Below, in pieces: positions 46,805-60,589 of a stretch of 64,000 nt of DNA. Each line of letters begins with the position of its first letter. The first letter of the stretch is position 1. Origin of the DNA: Erythrocercus mccallii (lineage: Eukaryota; Chordata; Aves; Passeriformes; Dicruridae); assembly GCA_013397435.1 (NCBI GenBank), contig VZRG01000737.1, positions 186,001 through 250,000 on the forward strand. The letters are read 5' to 3'. The position numbers were made by a program, and so were the translations under genes. The notes below the pieces were generated by a model. It made no database searches and was not told the DNA's origin. It worked only from the letters and a program-made list of their open reading frames with translations.

Positions 46805-47365
46805 TGGTAGTCCTTGGTTCAGGCTGTGCTGTGGTTAGCAGGACCAGGGCAGTGATTGTCCCCTTGTACTCGGCACTTATGAGGCCACATCTCAAATCCT
46901 GTGTTCAGTTTTGGGCCCCTCACTGCAAGAAAGACACTGAGGTGCTGGAGAGAGTCCAGAGAAGGGCAATGGAGAGGGACATGGAGCTGGAGGAAAGGAG
47001 GCTCAGGAGGAACCTTACTCCTCTACACAACTGTCTGAGAGGAGGCTGTAGCCAGGTGGAGTTCAGCCACTTTTCCCAGCTAAGCTGGTATAGGACATGA
47101 TGAAAAGGCCTCAAGTTGCACCAGGGAACGTTTAGATTGAATATGAAGTAAAATTTCTTTGCTGAAAGGGTTGCCAAGCCTGTAAACAGGCTGCCCAAGG
47201 AAGTGGATCACCACCTGTGGAAGTATTTAAAAGACGTGTATATATGGCTCTTAAGGACATAGTTTAGTGGTGGACTTGTCAATGGTGGATTAACAATTGG
47301 ACTCAATGATTTTACAGGTTTTTTCCAATGTAAATGATTCTTTGATTGTATGATTCTAGGTTCCT
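46805..47365 (+). mobile_element. CR1 LINE fragment with 3' end
   Basis: GATTGTCCCCTTGTACTCGG, GTTCAGTTTTGGGCCCCTCA, CTGCCCAAGGAAGTGGATCA, TTTAGTGGTGGACTTGTCAA and the ending TGTATGATTCT follow CR1 order closely. The 98-codon open frame at 46804-47100 is a decayed ORF2 end (VIVPLYSALMRPHLKSCVQF). Confidence 0.92.
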
Positions 47366-50300
47366 GCCTGCCAATCTGCCTTCCCTGTACTCCTCAGGAC
47401 TGATGGCTTCTGTGATGGGTCTGAGGGTAGCCCAGGGTATAATTTGGACAGGGTATAATTTGGGTTCCCCATCCTTCCACTGTCTCTGAGCATCTTTTGG
47501 GTGTGCAGGTGAGCTTTATCACACAACTGAATAGCTCTTCTGCTGAAGATGGCACTCCAGAAAATAATAATAAAAAACCAAAACAAAACAAAAACCCAAA
47601 CCACTCCTCTTCCACCAAATAGTTGTAACCTTTCAATGTAATTGATTTTTGCTAATGAAATTTAAATCTCTCTGGAGGAAAACACCTGTTTGCTGTTGGT
47701 CTTGTGAATGCAGGTATTTGAAGCTATGGGTTGTGGGAGGTGATTACTGGAATCTGTTCCTTCTCTTATAAGGAAAAATATCAGAAAAACAGTGAAGAAA
47801 ATGTGCCATTTTACATTGATCATACTTTTATGGTTTCTTTAGTGGTTTTCTTTTTACCTTGTTTTTGAGTTAAATTATGATGGGAATAAAAAATGCGATT
47901 TGTTTTTTGTAAAGAGCTTCATGTAGATTGCCAAGACTCACTTCCAAAGAGTTAAAAGTCACATTCTAAATCATAACAAGATTCTTCTCTTTTCATCAAG
48001 TTTCAGTTATTATGTGAGGGAAAAAAAAGGAAGTTGCTTTTGGATACTCCTTGGAATTACATGGTGCTCAAAGAAGCTGTTGCTAAAACATTTCAGAGTT
48101 CAAGCTTTTCTTTTTAGCAGAAGAATGTGGCTGTTAACAGCTCTCCATCTGCCTTAGAAGAACACCTTAGTTTATAGCTGTATATTTAAATTTATATTTT
48201 AGAGTGCAGACACAGTCGCCTGGCATGAAAGATAGCTTTTCTAGGCAGCAAATTTATTGTATGTTGAAATAAGCAGCTCACAGAAGTGGACAGAACCAAT
48301 CTGAAATCATGCAGCCTGTTCATGTTAGTCTTCAGATGAAGAACTACTGAAGAGTTTTAATGTCAGAGTTATGTCTCTCGTAACAGTGGATAACAACTCT
48401 GCGCTGGCAAGATGCCTTTTGCTACTCTCTAAGCTGAACAGGAAATCTAATTAATCTCGTGGTTTCCTGACGAAATACATACTGCCAATGACAAATGTAT
48501 GAGAGCTGCTAAATTCAGTTGCTAGATAGTGAAAGATATCTTTTGAGGTTTGGGTTTTGTTGGGTTTTTTTCCCTACAATGAAACATTAAACTTGCCAAA
48601 GAAATGACTAAAAGTCAACATAAAATATGATATGGAAATTGTTTCTCTCTTTACCTAGCTGAAAAAATAATAATTAAAACATAATTAAGAGAGAGAGAGA
48701 GAGAAACTTTCTGGATTAATATGTATATTTTACATATTAAAAAAAAGGAAGATATTCTCACTGAAGTGACATCTGTCCTGAAGCTTCACAAGGGCACCTC
48801 ACAGCTCTAGACTAAGCTCTGTTCTTTTGCTTTGCTGAGATGGCTAAAGAGCATGAATGGCGTGCCAATCTCTTTAGGTAGCATTGTCTCCCTCTTTGGG
48901 AATGTATGCATTCAATCACTAGGGAAAGGAAGAGGCAGAAAACAGCCAGACAGTGGCTGCTGAAACCACACACACATGCAGGTGAAATATTTGGCTATGA
49001 GCAGCTAAGCTATTTTGTCATTTTGGCAACAAATTTTATTCTAAGTAGAATTCCCTGGTCCACATCCCTATGCTGACATTAGCTTTTCTTCCTGGTTCAA
49101 ACAGAGAGTGAGAAGGGGGACAACTGGGATAACCAAAATCAAACCTGACACCTTCTGTTCCATGTGATCAGTAAATACTTTGCACAAAGTTTCTGCAGTC
49201 TCTGTGTAAAGCTGAGATAGCTGGCACAACAAGGCAGGTAGCAGCTCTAGAAGCAGAAAACTGGCATGCTGGAGCTTATGCCAGTTTGATACCTTCTGCT
49301 ATTCTGTACCACAAGACATATTGTGGATTCTTTATTTTCTACTTTTATTTTAAAAATTCTTGTTTTGACAGAGTTTGTAATCTCCCACTTTTAGTTACAG
49401 AAAGACTTCAGAAACATTTAGCATCTGTGCTTTCTCTCAGTTTGCTTGTTCTTGACAATGCTCATCTCAGAAAAGCCATGATCTTTCAAATCACAGTGAT
49501 CTATACTGATCTCACTGGTCATTGCAGCACTAGTCATTAGCAAATGCAGTGCTACACTAATTAAAGTCTTCTGGGTTTGGCGTTTAGTTTAATGTACTGA
49601 TTCACAGCAATGTACTTACTTGTGCTGGGTTCATATGCAGCTGTGTGGCTTCACAACTCCCTTTAGCCAATTTGAGAAGGTACTCTTCCCAAAAGAATGA
49701 CTCTTCTTCTTGCCCAGGTGTGCATCACCATTGATTTCCTTGTGGTTGTACCAATGTGGCCATACAGCAACTTAGAGAAACTTAACCCAACTAGAAAAAA
49801 CAGTCACACAAAAGATATTTTCTCAACTAAGCTGTTTCAGCTGCCTGTGGTGATAAGGCAGCACAGCCCCAACATGAAGGGAAGGTGACAGGATGTGGCT
49901 GGGCACAGACTAGAATTGCACATTTCAGCAGCAGTGGAGATCAGCTATGAGGTGTGACACCATTCCTTCACTGTGGGGTTAGCAGAACACCTCTACACCT
50001 ACTATCTTTGCTTTCATGAGGCCTCTTCCTTTGCTGGCAGCATGACCCACATGAACACCTTATAGCTGTTACTTCAGCTCGGGTTTCAAGCCCAGACTCC
50101 ACAATTATCCACATTGATTTTCAGCTTCAACTTGTGTACGGGGATAAGTTGACTGATGTACTAGGAGGGAAAACCTAAGCAGGAAATGCAAACAGGAGAA
50201 ATTAGTCTGAACTTAGGACACATGGGGCAGAGTTCACTTAAGTTATACCTAGTGAACAAACAAGCCCAGAATGAGGAATGCCTCACAAGGACTCAGCATG

Positions 50301-50740
50301 AGACATGGTATACGAGAAGCATCAGGACATGTGGTGGCCTCATAGTGATTTTAAAGCATATAATTAAAGTATCATGGAATATGTGGGTGAACCTAAAAAT
50401 AAGCAGGAAGGAGGAAACAGTTACCATTCTCAAAGCATTTGTGAAAGCTGATCCCCTGTCTATTATGTTGCCGATGCAGATATTTACAAAGAGAAGCTAA
50501 TGCTGCTTTAACTGGTGCAATACAGTAACACTCTCTGGAGAGCTACTATGACATATGAAACATGTTGTTCTAGTATCCTCTTTGGCCTTGCTCCTAGCCA
50601 TTTCTGTTAGGCCAAAGGTGAACTGAGTGATCAGGCACTACCATTTCAATGAGTTTACAAGTTTCACAGTACTCTATAGCAGAAGCTACTTGGCTGGACA
50701 TTTCATGTTCTTAAAGAATTTCAGGTCTAAAGTATGTCAG
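47366..50740. other. Intergenic DNA, mostly unique-looking
   Basis: No gene. Includes an A/C-rich stretch near 47566-47603 and a (GA)8 run at 48689-48704. The block 48170-48560 has mixed composition, scattered CG dinucleotides and TAATTA-type homeobox words (CTAATTAATCTCG), and looks like a candidate conserved regulatory element. Confidence 0.45.
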
Positions 50741-50744
50741 ATTG

Positions 50745-50801
50745 TTATTGTTATTGTTATTGTTATTGTTATTGTTATTGTTATTGTTATTGTTGTTGTT
50801 G
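50745..50801 (+). repeat. (TTATTG)8 hexanucleotide repeat
   Basis: Eight perfect TTATTG units at 50745-50792, then three TTG units. Open frames across it give dipeptide or poly-Leu/Val-Ile repeats that are not proteins. Confidence 0.95.
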
Positions 50802-53800
50802 TTTATTGCAGGCATCTTTTACTTGTTTTCAAAAAGCCCCAAGGTTCTTGACCAGCCCAGTATCTCCCAATCACAAGTTAATGACCATTGTTGCCAATTC
50901 TGCTATTTGGCTTCTGAGGAGAGGATGCCAATAGCTGTGTGGCTGTGCTGTAATTTTGGAGGAACCTGTTGGTGTTAGCCCAAGTGTCTGATCTTCTAAT
51001 TTCATCAGAAGAAGACCCAAAAATCTGAAGAATGTGCCTGGGATGTGACTTCAGCAGATACCAAATACCCTCCAGAAAGGAAGCACTGAAAATACCACTT
51101 TAGTATGAATGAACCTGCCCTGCCTACTGAACTTTTTAGCCTATATTTACTATTAGTAAAGGAGGAACACATTAAAGACAACAGTCAGCAGTGACTGTAG
51201 ATTATCTCAGTGGCCAAGAAAGCCTTGCTTCTCCATGCCCTTGCACCCTTTCTTCCTGATCCACATGTTCTTGTGTCCTCAAGCATCCATCCTTCCTTGT
51301 CCCAGTTACATAAGGCTTTGTTGTGAATTGACATGATCCACTGCTGACTAAAAGTGATTCCCAAAAAGACCTCATTAGCTGTGGACCTGGCATGGTGCAA
51401 ACATCAGGAGTGAGTGGTCAATGCTGGGGCAGAAAGGAAGGGTGGGAAGGGCTGGGGGCAATGTGTGCATCAGCTGTGGAGGGGTGTTGAGTCAGCTGCC
51501 TAGAGCTGTGGAACCATCCCTAGAAGATGAACAGTCTGTCTTGCAACCAATGACAGTGAAAATACTAATCAATAAGGTTCTATAAACTCTGGTTAACAGT
51601 GTTGCTACAATTACTAATGAAGCCAAAAACTGGAAGGTAATGCTCTTCAAGCTTGCCTTTGCTGCAAGTATACTACTGATAATAGAGTAATATGCAGTTG
51701 AAACTTAATTGGAACACTAAGGAAAGCTTGAGCTATTTATGGTATTTAATAATTTAATAATACAAAGTGCACTGATTGTAGTAGTATTCATTTTTCTATT
51801 TAATTTAATTATTACTTCTAGTTCTTAATTAATAATGCAAGAGTGTATTTTTGTGTCACACTTTTTTTGGTGCAGTTCCCATTTTGCACTGGAATTTAAT
51901 AAAGATCTTCCAGTTGTTTGTAAAAAAATGAGTACATTCCAGTATACACACATTCTGAAAAATTGCTTAAGTCTGTAATCTATGAGATCCCTGCAAGGCT
52001 CATAAAGAAGATCTTACCACTAAATGTTCATTCCAGGATGTGTAAGAGTTCTGTAATTTTTACATTCCTATGTTTACAACATTCAGGTAGAAACAGGGAG
52101 TTTTATTTCTCCCACTACAGCTGGGATATCAAAGCCCAGAGATGTTAAAGTCTTTACTCAAAAAGGTTATTTAAGATCATGGATCTCACTAGATGACTTG
52201 CCTAGAGTACTAAGAAAAGCTTTTGTGCATCATTGAACTTATATCTGCCAAATCCAAGACAATCTTCCTTACTACCGGACTTTGCTGTCTCACTAAGATT
52301 GCGATAAAGAGTTCTTTAAAGCTGGGTTTAGAATACTTTGTTGAGTGGGAAGAAAGATTTTCTTCTAAGGAAAATTTTGAATGTAGGTCACAGGAGGGCA
52401 AAAAGGATATAAAATATCTGTTGATGCACATGGTGGGAAAGAAAAATGAAAGCTGTAATGTTTTGGGAAAAAACCCATTATCCATGACATGAAAAACAAG
52501 CTTAAATTAAGGAATACTGGGTTATACTGAAGCCCTAAGGGATTGAAGTTAGTAGAGAATAGTCATTCTGCTGGAAAAATAAAGGAGGTACTCCATAGAT
52601 TAACTTAACATTGCTCTAGAACAAGATGTTGTTACCTAGAAAGCCAGTGTGCTGACACCCTGTGCACCTATTCAGAGTGTATAGCATGGAAAAATTTATA
52701 AAATAATCAATTTTAAGGTTATGTCTTAAATGTGAAGAAATAAGATGCTATAGTTGTGTTATGGGCTTGCTTTGGTGTATTGATGAGAAAATACTTCTCA
52801 GTGTTTAAGATCATTTATGAGTATAATCATGGCTCTAAATTGTGTAGCTCTATTTTATATGAAGCCAGTTTGGTTGAGATATTTATAGTGGACCTGCATG
52901 CAATTTTTTGTGGCTAAGAAAGCAAATTTTAAATTGAAGTCATAAAATGAGGAATGAACATTTTCCAAAGGAATTTGCCCTGACATGAAAGAAATTCTTG
53001 GTGAGACCTCTAATCTCCTATGCTTAATATAGGAGATGAGCCTAAAGGAAGAAAAAAAGGTGAATTCTCAACAGGTGGCATAGACAGAATATACTTTATT
53101 ATGACCTGCCTTGTTCTGCAAGTTTTAAGTATCATTGGTAATAGAACTGGACTTTAGGTCTGTGCATGACCTAGTCTGAATAGTCTTACTTTCCAGAATA
53201 TAGTTTCACTCAATAAACTTTTAATATTTTCATAATGTAGTATTCAACTTTTAATTTTGTTTTAATTTTTATTATGACATTTTATTCATAAAACTGATTT
53301 TATACAGTGCATTGTATATAGAAAAATGAGTATTCAAGTGTTGTTATTTTGCCAGTTCCATGAGTAATGTATTTTCTGTTCACAATATTTTCTTCTATAG
53401 TCTATATAAATGTGCTATTTATATGTGTTATAATAATAAATCATTCTCTTCAGGATGTTCAGAGTATTTGATTTAATGGCTGGAAACTAGTTTTAAATGC
53501 TAGAACTAAAGAGAGATGTTATTGAGTAATATTAAAAAACCAAAATTATTAAATACCTAGAAAATTATCAGAAAGCAACAATATATTTAAAAAGGAAAAC
53601 GTTGGAATTATGCAGTGAATTTTTTATTCTTATATTGTCCAAGTTAATACTGTTCCAGTGATTTTACAAATAAGTATCGATTTCCACTGCATTTCATCTT
53701 TCTTCATTTTCCTGAGCAGTTTTCCTGATAAGACTCACACAAGTAAACACTGACACATTTGAGAAAGAAACAGAGGGTAAAATTTTCCTGGCTGTATTTC

Positions 53801-54984
53801 CATAATCCCCTTTTCTAACATTTCACAGTCCCTTGAGAAGGGGTGATTTTGCTCCTCCTGTGCTCACAGGGCCTCATTGCAAGGGCTGTTGGTTCCCACA
53901 GAGTCCTTTCTCCCTCTCTACTTGCTGCAATATTCATCAGCCTCCTCCTCAAGCCAAAAGAGCTCACTGCTCATAGAGAATGTTCTGTTTTTCTGCGCTT
54001 GTGTGCTGTGTCACTGAGCTGAATAGGTCACAAAGGGGTGCAGGGTGCTACCTAGATGGTGGCAGCAGGTGCTAGGGGACACAGAGGAGAGGAAACACAA
54101 GGAGTGTTTTCCCATTTCCTGTGGTGAAGAGTGGTTTCATCAGCTCACTCTGCTTAATGTAACTTCAAGTTCATTTAGTGAAAAAGGAAAGGAGTTTTTT
54201 TGCTAGATCAATTATTGTGAAGACAGATAGGGGAACCCCTAGAGGGACTGTAGCCTCTGAGTGGAATAACTCAGAGTGGAAGTGACTCAGTGGAATAATG
54301 ATCATGATTAAACTATCATGAAGGCATTGTGTTGATATGGCATTTAATACAGTACTGAATTAGCCAATAAGAAATTTTAGAAATTGTTTGATCAGCTTTA
54401 TTCTGAAATGATTTAGCTGGAGATGCTCTAATGAAGAATTTTTTACAACAAGCAGTGTCCTGTTTCTCTTTTTTTTTTTTTTTTTTTTAATGAAGCTGTC
54501 CCACATTTCCTAATGAAGTGATTTTTAGCTCTCTGAGATTCTGTTAATGTACACACTAACCTCATCAGCTCTTCACAGCAGCCTAACAAAATTTTGGAGA
54601 CTAAGCAAATCTTCTCCCAGCAGTCTCACTACCTATCGAGGATAGGGTTCAAAGCACAGTGAGCACCTAACAGGTTGTATCCCTAGTCCCTGGATAATAC
54701 TGAGCTAATTACATAGCTGCTGTTCAGAGCAACTGGGAAATTGAAATTGCAAGAAAGCAGGGATATTTTTCAGTGTCTTTAGCTTCCATTCCACATAGAA
54801 TGACATGGCTTGTTCCTTCCAACCCATATGCTAGAAACTGCAGCTCCTTCACCTCCTCCCAAACTAGCCTCTCATCACTGCTCAGAATGATAAGGTGTTC
54901 ATAACTTCAGGCAGTGATAAATGTCACATATACATCAGTGAAGTCATGAAAACAAGCTGAAGCAGAGCCAAAGTTCTGCTTCAT
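50802..54984. other. Intergenic AT-rich DNA
   Basis: No gene. A T20 run lies at 54469-54488. A weak CR1-like phrase (GCTGCCTAGAGCTGTGGAAC) is near 51498. The rest looks like unique AT-rich sequence. Confidence 0.55.
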
Positions 54985-55320
54985 TCAGCCTGGAAAAGAG
55001 GTTTCACAGTGACCTAATTACAGCCTCCTAGTACCTGAAGGAAACAGACAAAAGAGATGGACTATTTACAAAAATATGTTGTGACAGGACAAGGGGGAAT
55101 GGATTCAAACTGAAAGAGATTAGGCTTAAATTTGAGATGAGAAAAAGATTCTTTCCTGTAAGGGTGATGAGTCATGGGAACATGTAGCCCGGAATAGTTA
55201 AGGAGGGCCCATCTTTGGAAGTGTTTAAGGTCAGATTGGACCTGGAGCTCTGAGCTCTGAGCAATCTGGTCTGGTGAAAGGTGTCCCTGCCTATGGCATG
55301 GTGGTTGGAATTAACCAACA
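54985..55320 (+). mobile_element. CR1 LINE fragment
   Basis: CATTCAGCCTGGAAAAGAGG, GACAGGACAAGGGGGAATGG, AAGATTCTTTCCTGTAAGGG and AGCAATCTGGTCTGGTGAAA are CR1 ORF2-end and 3' phrases in order. Confidence 0.85.
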
Positions 55321-55329
55321 CAGACCTAT

Positions 55330-55505
55330 TCCTTCTGTTCTGTTCTGTTGCCTCATGGGGTGGTGGTAGATCATAGTGGATCACCCACCCCTGTCAGTGT
55401 TTAGGGGATTTGAACAATGCTGTTGATGATGTACTCTAAGTTGTGGTCAGCTCTGAAATGGTCAGGCAGTTGGACTGGATGATCTTTGTAGGTCTGTTCC
55501 AACTG
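55330..55505 (+). mobile_element. CR1 LINE 3' fragment
   Basis: GCAGTTGGACTGGATGATCT then TTGTAGGTCTGTTCCAACTG is a CR1 3' end. It directly follows the 54985-55320 piece and may be a second insertion. Confidence 0.7.
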
Positions 55506-56859
55506 AAGTAGAAAATAAATGAAACAAAGCACCAGTTTAGAACAGCTGATCATCTGAGTCTCATCTGTCTGTCTAGGCCCTTGCACAATGGGCTGTGGAA
55601 AGATGACCTGCTCTGGTCAGCCCCTTGGCCCTTTCCATCTAGCTTCCCTGCCAACTGCACAGAAGGCACAAGAAGGGGCTAGGTTTATAAATATATATAT
55701 CTTGTCCAGATCCAAAAAGATTATTTTGCATTAATGAAATACTGTTGAAAAATGAGTTTTCTCTTTTAAATGGAAGTAACAAGTAACAGTTATTTGAAAG
55801 GATGTTAAAGCTAAGAAGTACATGTTTCGAGAGACTGTAAGCAATGTCACTTGTGGCTGTCAGACACCTTAAATATCTGTGATTAGGCTTGAACAGGAAG
55901 AATGACAAGTGTGGCTTTTTAAAAGAAGAAGTCAGTGGTTTTTCTTTTCAGCACTGAAAAGATAGGCTCCAGCACTTTGGCATTGAGCAAGAGCTATTTT
56001 TCTGTGTGCCTGGTTGAAAGGAAGAGTGAATGAAGAGAGAATGACAAGCTCAAACCCCAGATCCTTCTGTTAGCTTACTCAGGTGGAAAAAAGGACAATT
56101 ATTATGAAGAAGAGGAAAGTTACTAGTATATCAGATTGCAAACAACACAAAAGATTATTCTCTAATGACAGATAGCAAAGAAAATTTACCAGTGTTTTCT
56201 GGAAACATTATATTTTAATTTTATGTGGCAGATGCTTCCAGAGAATATCAAAAACACTTTCAATTACTTCTTCAGTGGCTATAAAAGCAACATCTAATCA
56301 CAGAGAGGTTGATCTAACCATGTTAAAAACCCACCAGCTTGAGCTGTGTTTGGATTGTACTCTTTGCATAAGGCAAAGGAATTTTTACTTAGAATCATTC
56401 TTAATTTTGTTAGTGCTTCCCTGCTTTATTCAAGCTAGGACATACTCTCCAAAGTAGCCTAGGATTAAACTAGATCTGATCACAGCCTGGATGTTGGGAT
56501 TGAATCTTATTTGCTGCATAAGTAGAAAGCTGTTCAGAGTCAGTAGGCGTGTACAGCTTTCTTGTAGCTTCCTTTAATAACCTGTCTATACTGGTCAGGC
56601 CAAATGCAAAGCAGCATCAGAAGTCATAGTCATTCATTGTAATTGTAGTCTTCAGAGAGGAGATGGAGGTGGCAGAAGTTGAAAGACGAGGAAGTGGTCA
56701 GGAGAGAATGAGGCATGTAGTGATGTGGCCTTGTAAAACTCCCATTGATACAAATGATTCAATGGGAGTCTTAGTAACTACAGTCTGCCCTTCGGCTCTT
56801 CAGCTTTCCCCCAGCTATCCAGCCTTTCCTTAGCCACAGCTCTGTATTTGTTACCACTG

Positions 56860-57440
56860 TAAGGCAGCAGTGTGCCCTTGTGGCCCAGAAGGCCAAAGGA
56901 ATACTGGGTGGCATCAGGAAGAGGATTTCCAGCAGGTTGAGCGAGATGATCCTGCCCTTCTCAGCCCTGGCGAGGCTGCATCTGTAGTAATGTATCCAGT
57001 TCTGGGCTCCTCAGCACCAGAGGCACATGGTGCTCCTGGAGCAGGTCCAGCAGAGGTCATTAAGGGATGGGAGCATCTCTGTTAGGACAAAAGGCTGAGG
57101 GAGCTTGACCTGTTCAGCCTTGAGAAGAGATGACTGAAAGGGGACCTCACAAATGTCTGTCAGTATCTGAAGGGAGGGTGCCAAGAAGCTGCAGCCAGGC
57201 TGTTCTCAGGGGTGCTGAGCAATAGGACAAAAGGTCCTGCAGCAGAATCTGCTGCACAGGAAATTCCACCTGAATATGAGGAAGGGGGAGGGACCCCACA
57301 CTGGAACAGATTTCCCAGAGGTGTTGTGAAGTCTCCCTCACTGGATATATTCAAGAGCCGTCTGGATGCAGTTCTGTGCAGTGTGCTCTAGGATGACCCT
57401 TCCAACCTTTCCCATTATGTGATTCTGTATTTCTGTGAAA
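56860..57440 (+). mobile_element. CR1 LINE fragment with 3' end
   Basis: CCCAGAAGGCCAAAGGAATA, CCAGTTCTGGGCTCCTCAGC, GACCTGTTCAGCCTTGAGAA, TTCCCAGAGGTGTTGTGAAG and GATGACCCTTCCAACCTTTC occur in CR1 order. The frame is broken; the 71-codon open frame at 56870 is remnant ORF2. Confidence 0.92.
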
Positions 57441-60400
57441 GAAAACCTAAACTTGCCACTTTAAATACCGAGAACAAGGACAGCATCCCCTTGGAAGGAT
57501 GTGCCCCAACATTCCCATCTATTTCAGAAAAAACATTCCCATCTATTTCAGAGAAAAAAACCAGATGTCTTCTTCAGGAAATTCCAGGCAGATGAGGAAA
57601 ATACATTGAAAACAGGTAAACAATACATTATTCTTCTTTAACCATTTGGCAACATAGGATATCAGAAACTTTGGAATATCCATGGTCACAGGCACCATGA
57701 GGCCACAGATGAAAACAACTCCTTCCCAATCAAATTTTGCAACAACATTGTCTCAGCTGAAAAAGGAGCTAAAGAGCTCATAGCAAAACACAAAACATTT
57801 GGTCTTCATAAATGTATATTTTAACAAGGGTGCAACCTGGAAAACTATATGTCACAAACAGATGATGTATACATGAAAGAGGATGGATAACATTACTGCA
57901 AATATTTGCTGCTTCTGCAGAAGCAATCTTGTAATTTTCTGTATTTTTCATGTGTGTTAGCAGCATAAACATTGCAAGAATTTTATTCTAAAGTTATTAG
58001 AACAAATAAATGCCTCAGTTTGCATGCTGCATTATATCTGACAGTCTGCCACAGACACCTCTGCATAAATTTCACTAGGTTTTATCTCAATTTTTACCCT
58101 TCAAAATGCCAAAAACCCCCACCATTTATTCAAGTTAGAGAAATAATGATTTGTCTTTTAACAGTTTGCTTTTTAACAGTTACCATCATTATTTTCATCC
58201 TAATAGAACAAACTTGGTTAAAATTAATGATAAAGGTGATGGATTCTATAAGCCTCATGTCTTTGCTAATCTTAGCACAGCACAATGATATATAAAGCTA
58301 AAAGGTTGAATATAATATTTATGATAAGGATAATAAACACAATATATAAAACTAAAAGGTTACTTGGACCTTTTTTGTTAGTATTTACTATGTGATAAAT
58401 GTTTATCCTAAATATTTTATTTGACTAGCATGTGAAAAGATAGATGTACAAGGAGGTACACAAGCTACTCGAATGTGCTTTAAAAATTTAGGAGCAATGG
58501 GGTTAATTTCTATAGGAAGCTTGTAAGAAAATGAAAGATTATTTGTTTTAAAGTTGCTACATAAATGTTATCTGTTATTTGACATCAAATCTCTGAGATA
58601 CTTTACAAATTTCTAATGTCTTCTTCAAAGAGTTAGTAGCCTAGATGAAAGGGTCTACGTTTGACTGTAAAATTGGAGAAATATAAACTATTTGCTTCCT
58701 CACTGAATACCAAACTCTTTGCTTCTTCTACAATCTATCAGTCATTATCAAGCGCTGAAGGCAAAAGAATTACCTGGCTTCCTTCAGGCTGTAGCAGGAG
58801 AGAATGACAGCTCTTTCCAACAACTGTCCCACATAGTCTTAGAGGTCATGTCACTGATTAACAGCCCACATGCATTAGCTTCAGTTTAGTCATCTAAATT
58901 TTTTTGTGTCTTCAGCATGCGTTATAAACTTTACTCTTACTGCTTAATTTGTTATTAAAGCATTTGCTTCCAATATTGAAGTAAATATCATCTTGCTGAA
59001 AAAATAGTTTGTTGATGTCAAGGTGAGCTGTGAACCCCTGACTGTGTGGGCCAGCAGAAAAGGGGTAGGAGCATGAATTAAGGCTGGGAAAACCATAGAA
59101 TGGCTTGCAAAGATGAAGAAGGTCTAAAAGGGATATGATAAAAATCTACTACCTTTTTCTTTTCTAGAAAATTCACAAACTGGATGGGAAACAGGACCAG
59201 GATAGTGATAGACATGTCTGAGCACCAGCACTTTCTTTATCAGCCTGTGTAGTGAATTCTGTGAAGAATCAGGGAGATGGTCAATGCTACCCATTTTACC
59301 TGATCTGTAATTGCTACAGGGAAAGCAGCAGCAGGGGAGAAGACGAGGCTTTACTGAGGGTATCTGTTATCCCTGCTTTACAAAAGCCAAGTTACAGCAC
59401 CAAAGTGGTAGAGATCCCTGGAAGATCTATGTCTCCACCTATGGATAGACAGGTGATAAGTAACTATGTTAACTGTTCAGCTGTCTGCTCTTTAGTACTT
59501 GATATTTCTGTATGCACTTGGAAAAATGCAGCTATAGACTTGTGCAGTTAAATTTAGCACCTGTAGAAGGTGATTATTTTGCTCCAGGAAATTCTGTACT
59601 AAGAATATGCTGATCCATTTCAGGAGGTGCTTAAGCACAAATCAGGAACTGGGCGTCAGATTCCTTCCAGCAACTGAGACTACTGTGGCTTTTTTGCTTG
59701 GTTGTTTGTTTAGAACCTATTTCTTAAAGGTAGTTGAGATATTTTCCTACCTTAAATTATGTGGGATCTGATACAAAACCCAGCCAGGTTACAGAATCTA
59801 TAGCAAAATGCAGTAGTTTGTGTTTTGTCCTCTTCAAATCTTTCTTACCTCAGGGTGGTGATGAACATCACCAGTTCCCATTACATGTGACAACCACAGT
59901 GGCAGTCGAGATCTCTCAGCTGAGAATTATCCCTCCTAAAGCAGATGAATGGTAAATTGAAACATAACGTTCATACAATCTGTATTATTTAGCAAAATGG
60001 AAAATACAACCTTTTGAAATAATGTCTTCTTTCCTGAAGTGGCTTTAGTCCTTGTGTCACTATTTGACAGTCTAGTAGTAAAAAGTCTTATTAATTTGCC
60101 TGTAAAAGAAAGGTATACAGAAAGAGTTTTAATGTGCTTTGCCACAGGAAAATTTACTGGTTGTGTACCTTCATGAGTTACATATGTTGAATATAGTATT
60201 TATGATGAGGATAAGAAACAAAATATATTAATATGTAACTGAAAATTACATATGCTGCCTTTTTTTGCAATTAATCTCTGGCATAAGTCTGGAATGAGAT
60301 CTATGGAAATTTCAACATGAAAACCTGAAATATAAGATTAATAACGTGAAATTCAGTACTGTTCTTGAATTGTAAGTAGAAATTTTGTACCTTTAAATTT

Positions 60401-60589
60401 AATTAATTCCATTCAAATTCTGCATGCATATATGATGAATGTGCCACAGCATTAAGAAAAAATAAATGGATTAACACATGCTGCAATTCTTGCCACACAA
60501 TGTTAGCTTTGCTGTAAAAACTTTAGATATAGGGGGATTATAACTAAGGGATAAAGTTTAGATTTCCCTTTTAAAAGAAATAGTCACAA
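57441..60589. other. Intergenic AT-rich DNA
   Basis: No gene. Contains a small tandem duplication of a 23-26-base unit (about 57509-57557, CATTCCCATCTATTTCAGA twice) and a 43-base unit at 58305-58347 that recurs with a few changes at 60186-60228. Confidence 0.6.

Noticed and set aside
50627..50978. Poly-Leu, Cys-Tyr and Val-Ile open frames
   Set aside because: They are the three readings of the (TTATTG)n repeat.
59085..59105. Possible CR1 tip (AACCATAGAATGGCTTG)
   Set aside because: Only about 17 bases match, with no continuing CR1 sequence; chance is likely.
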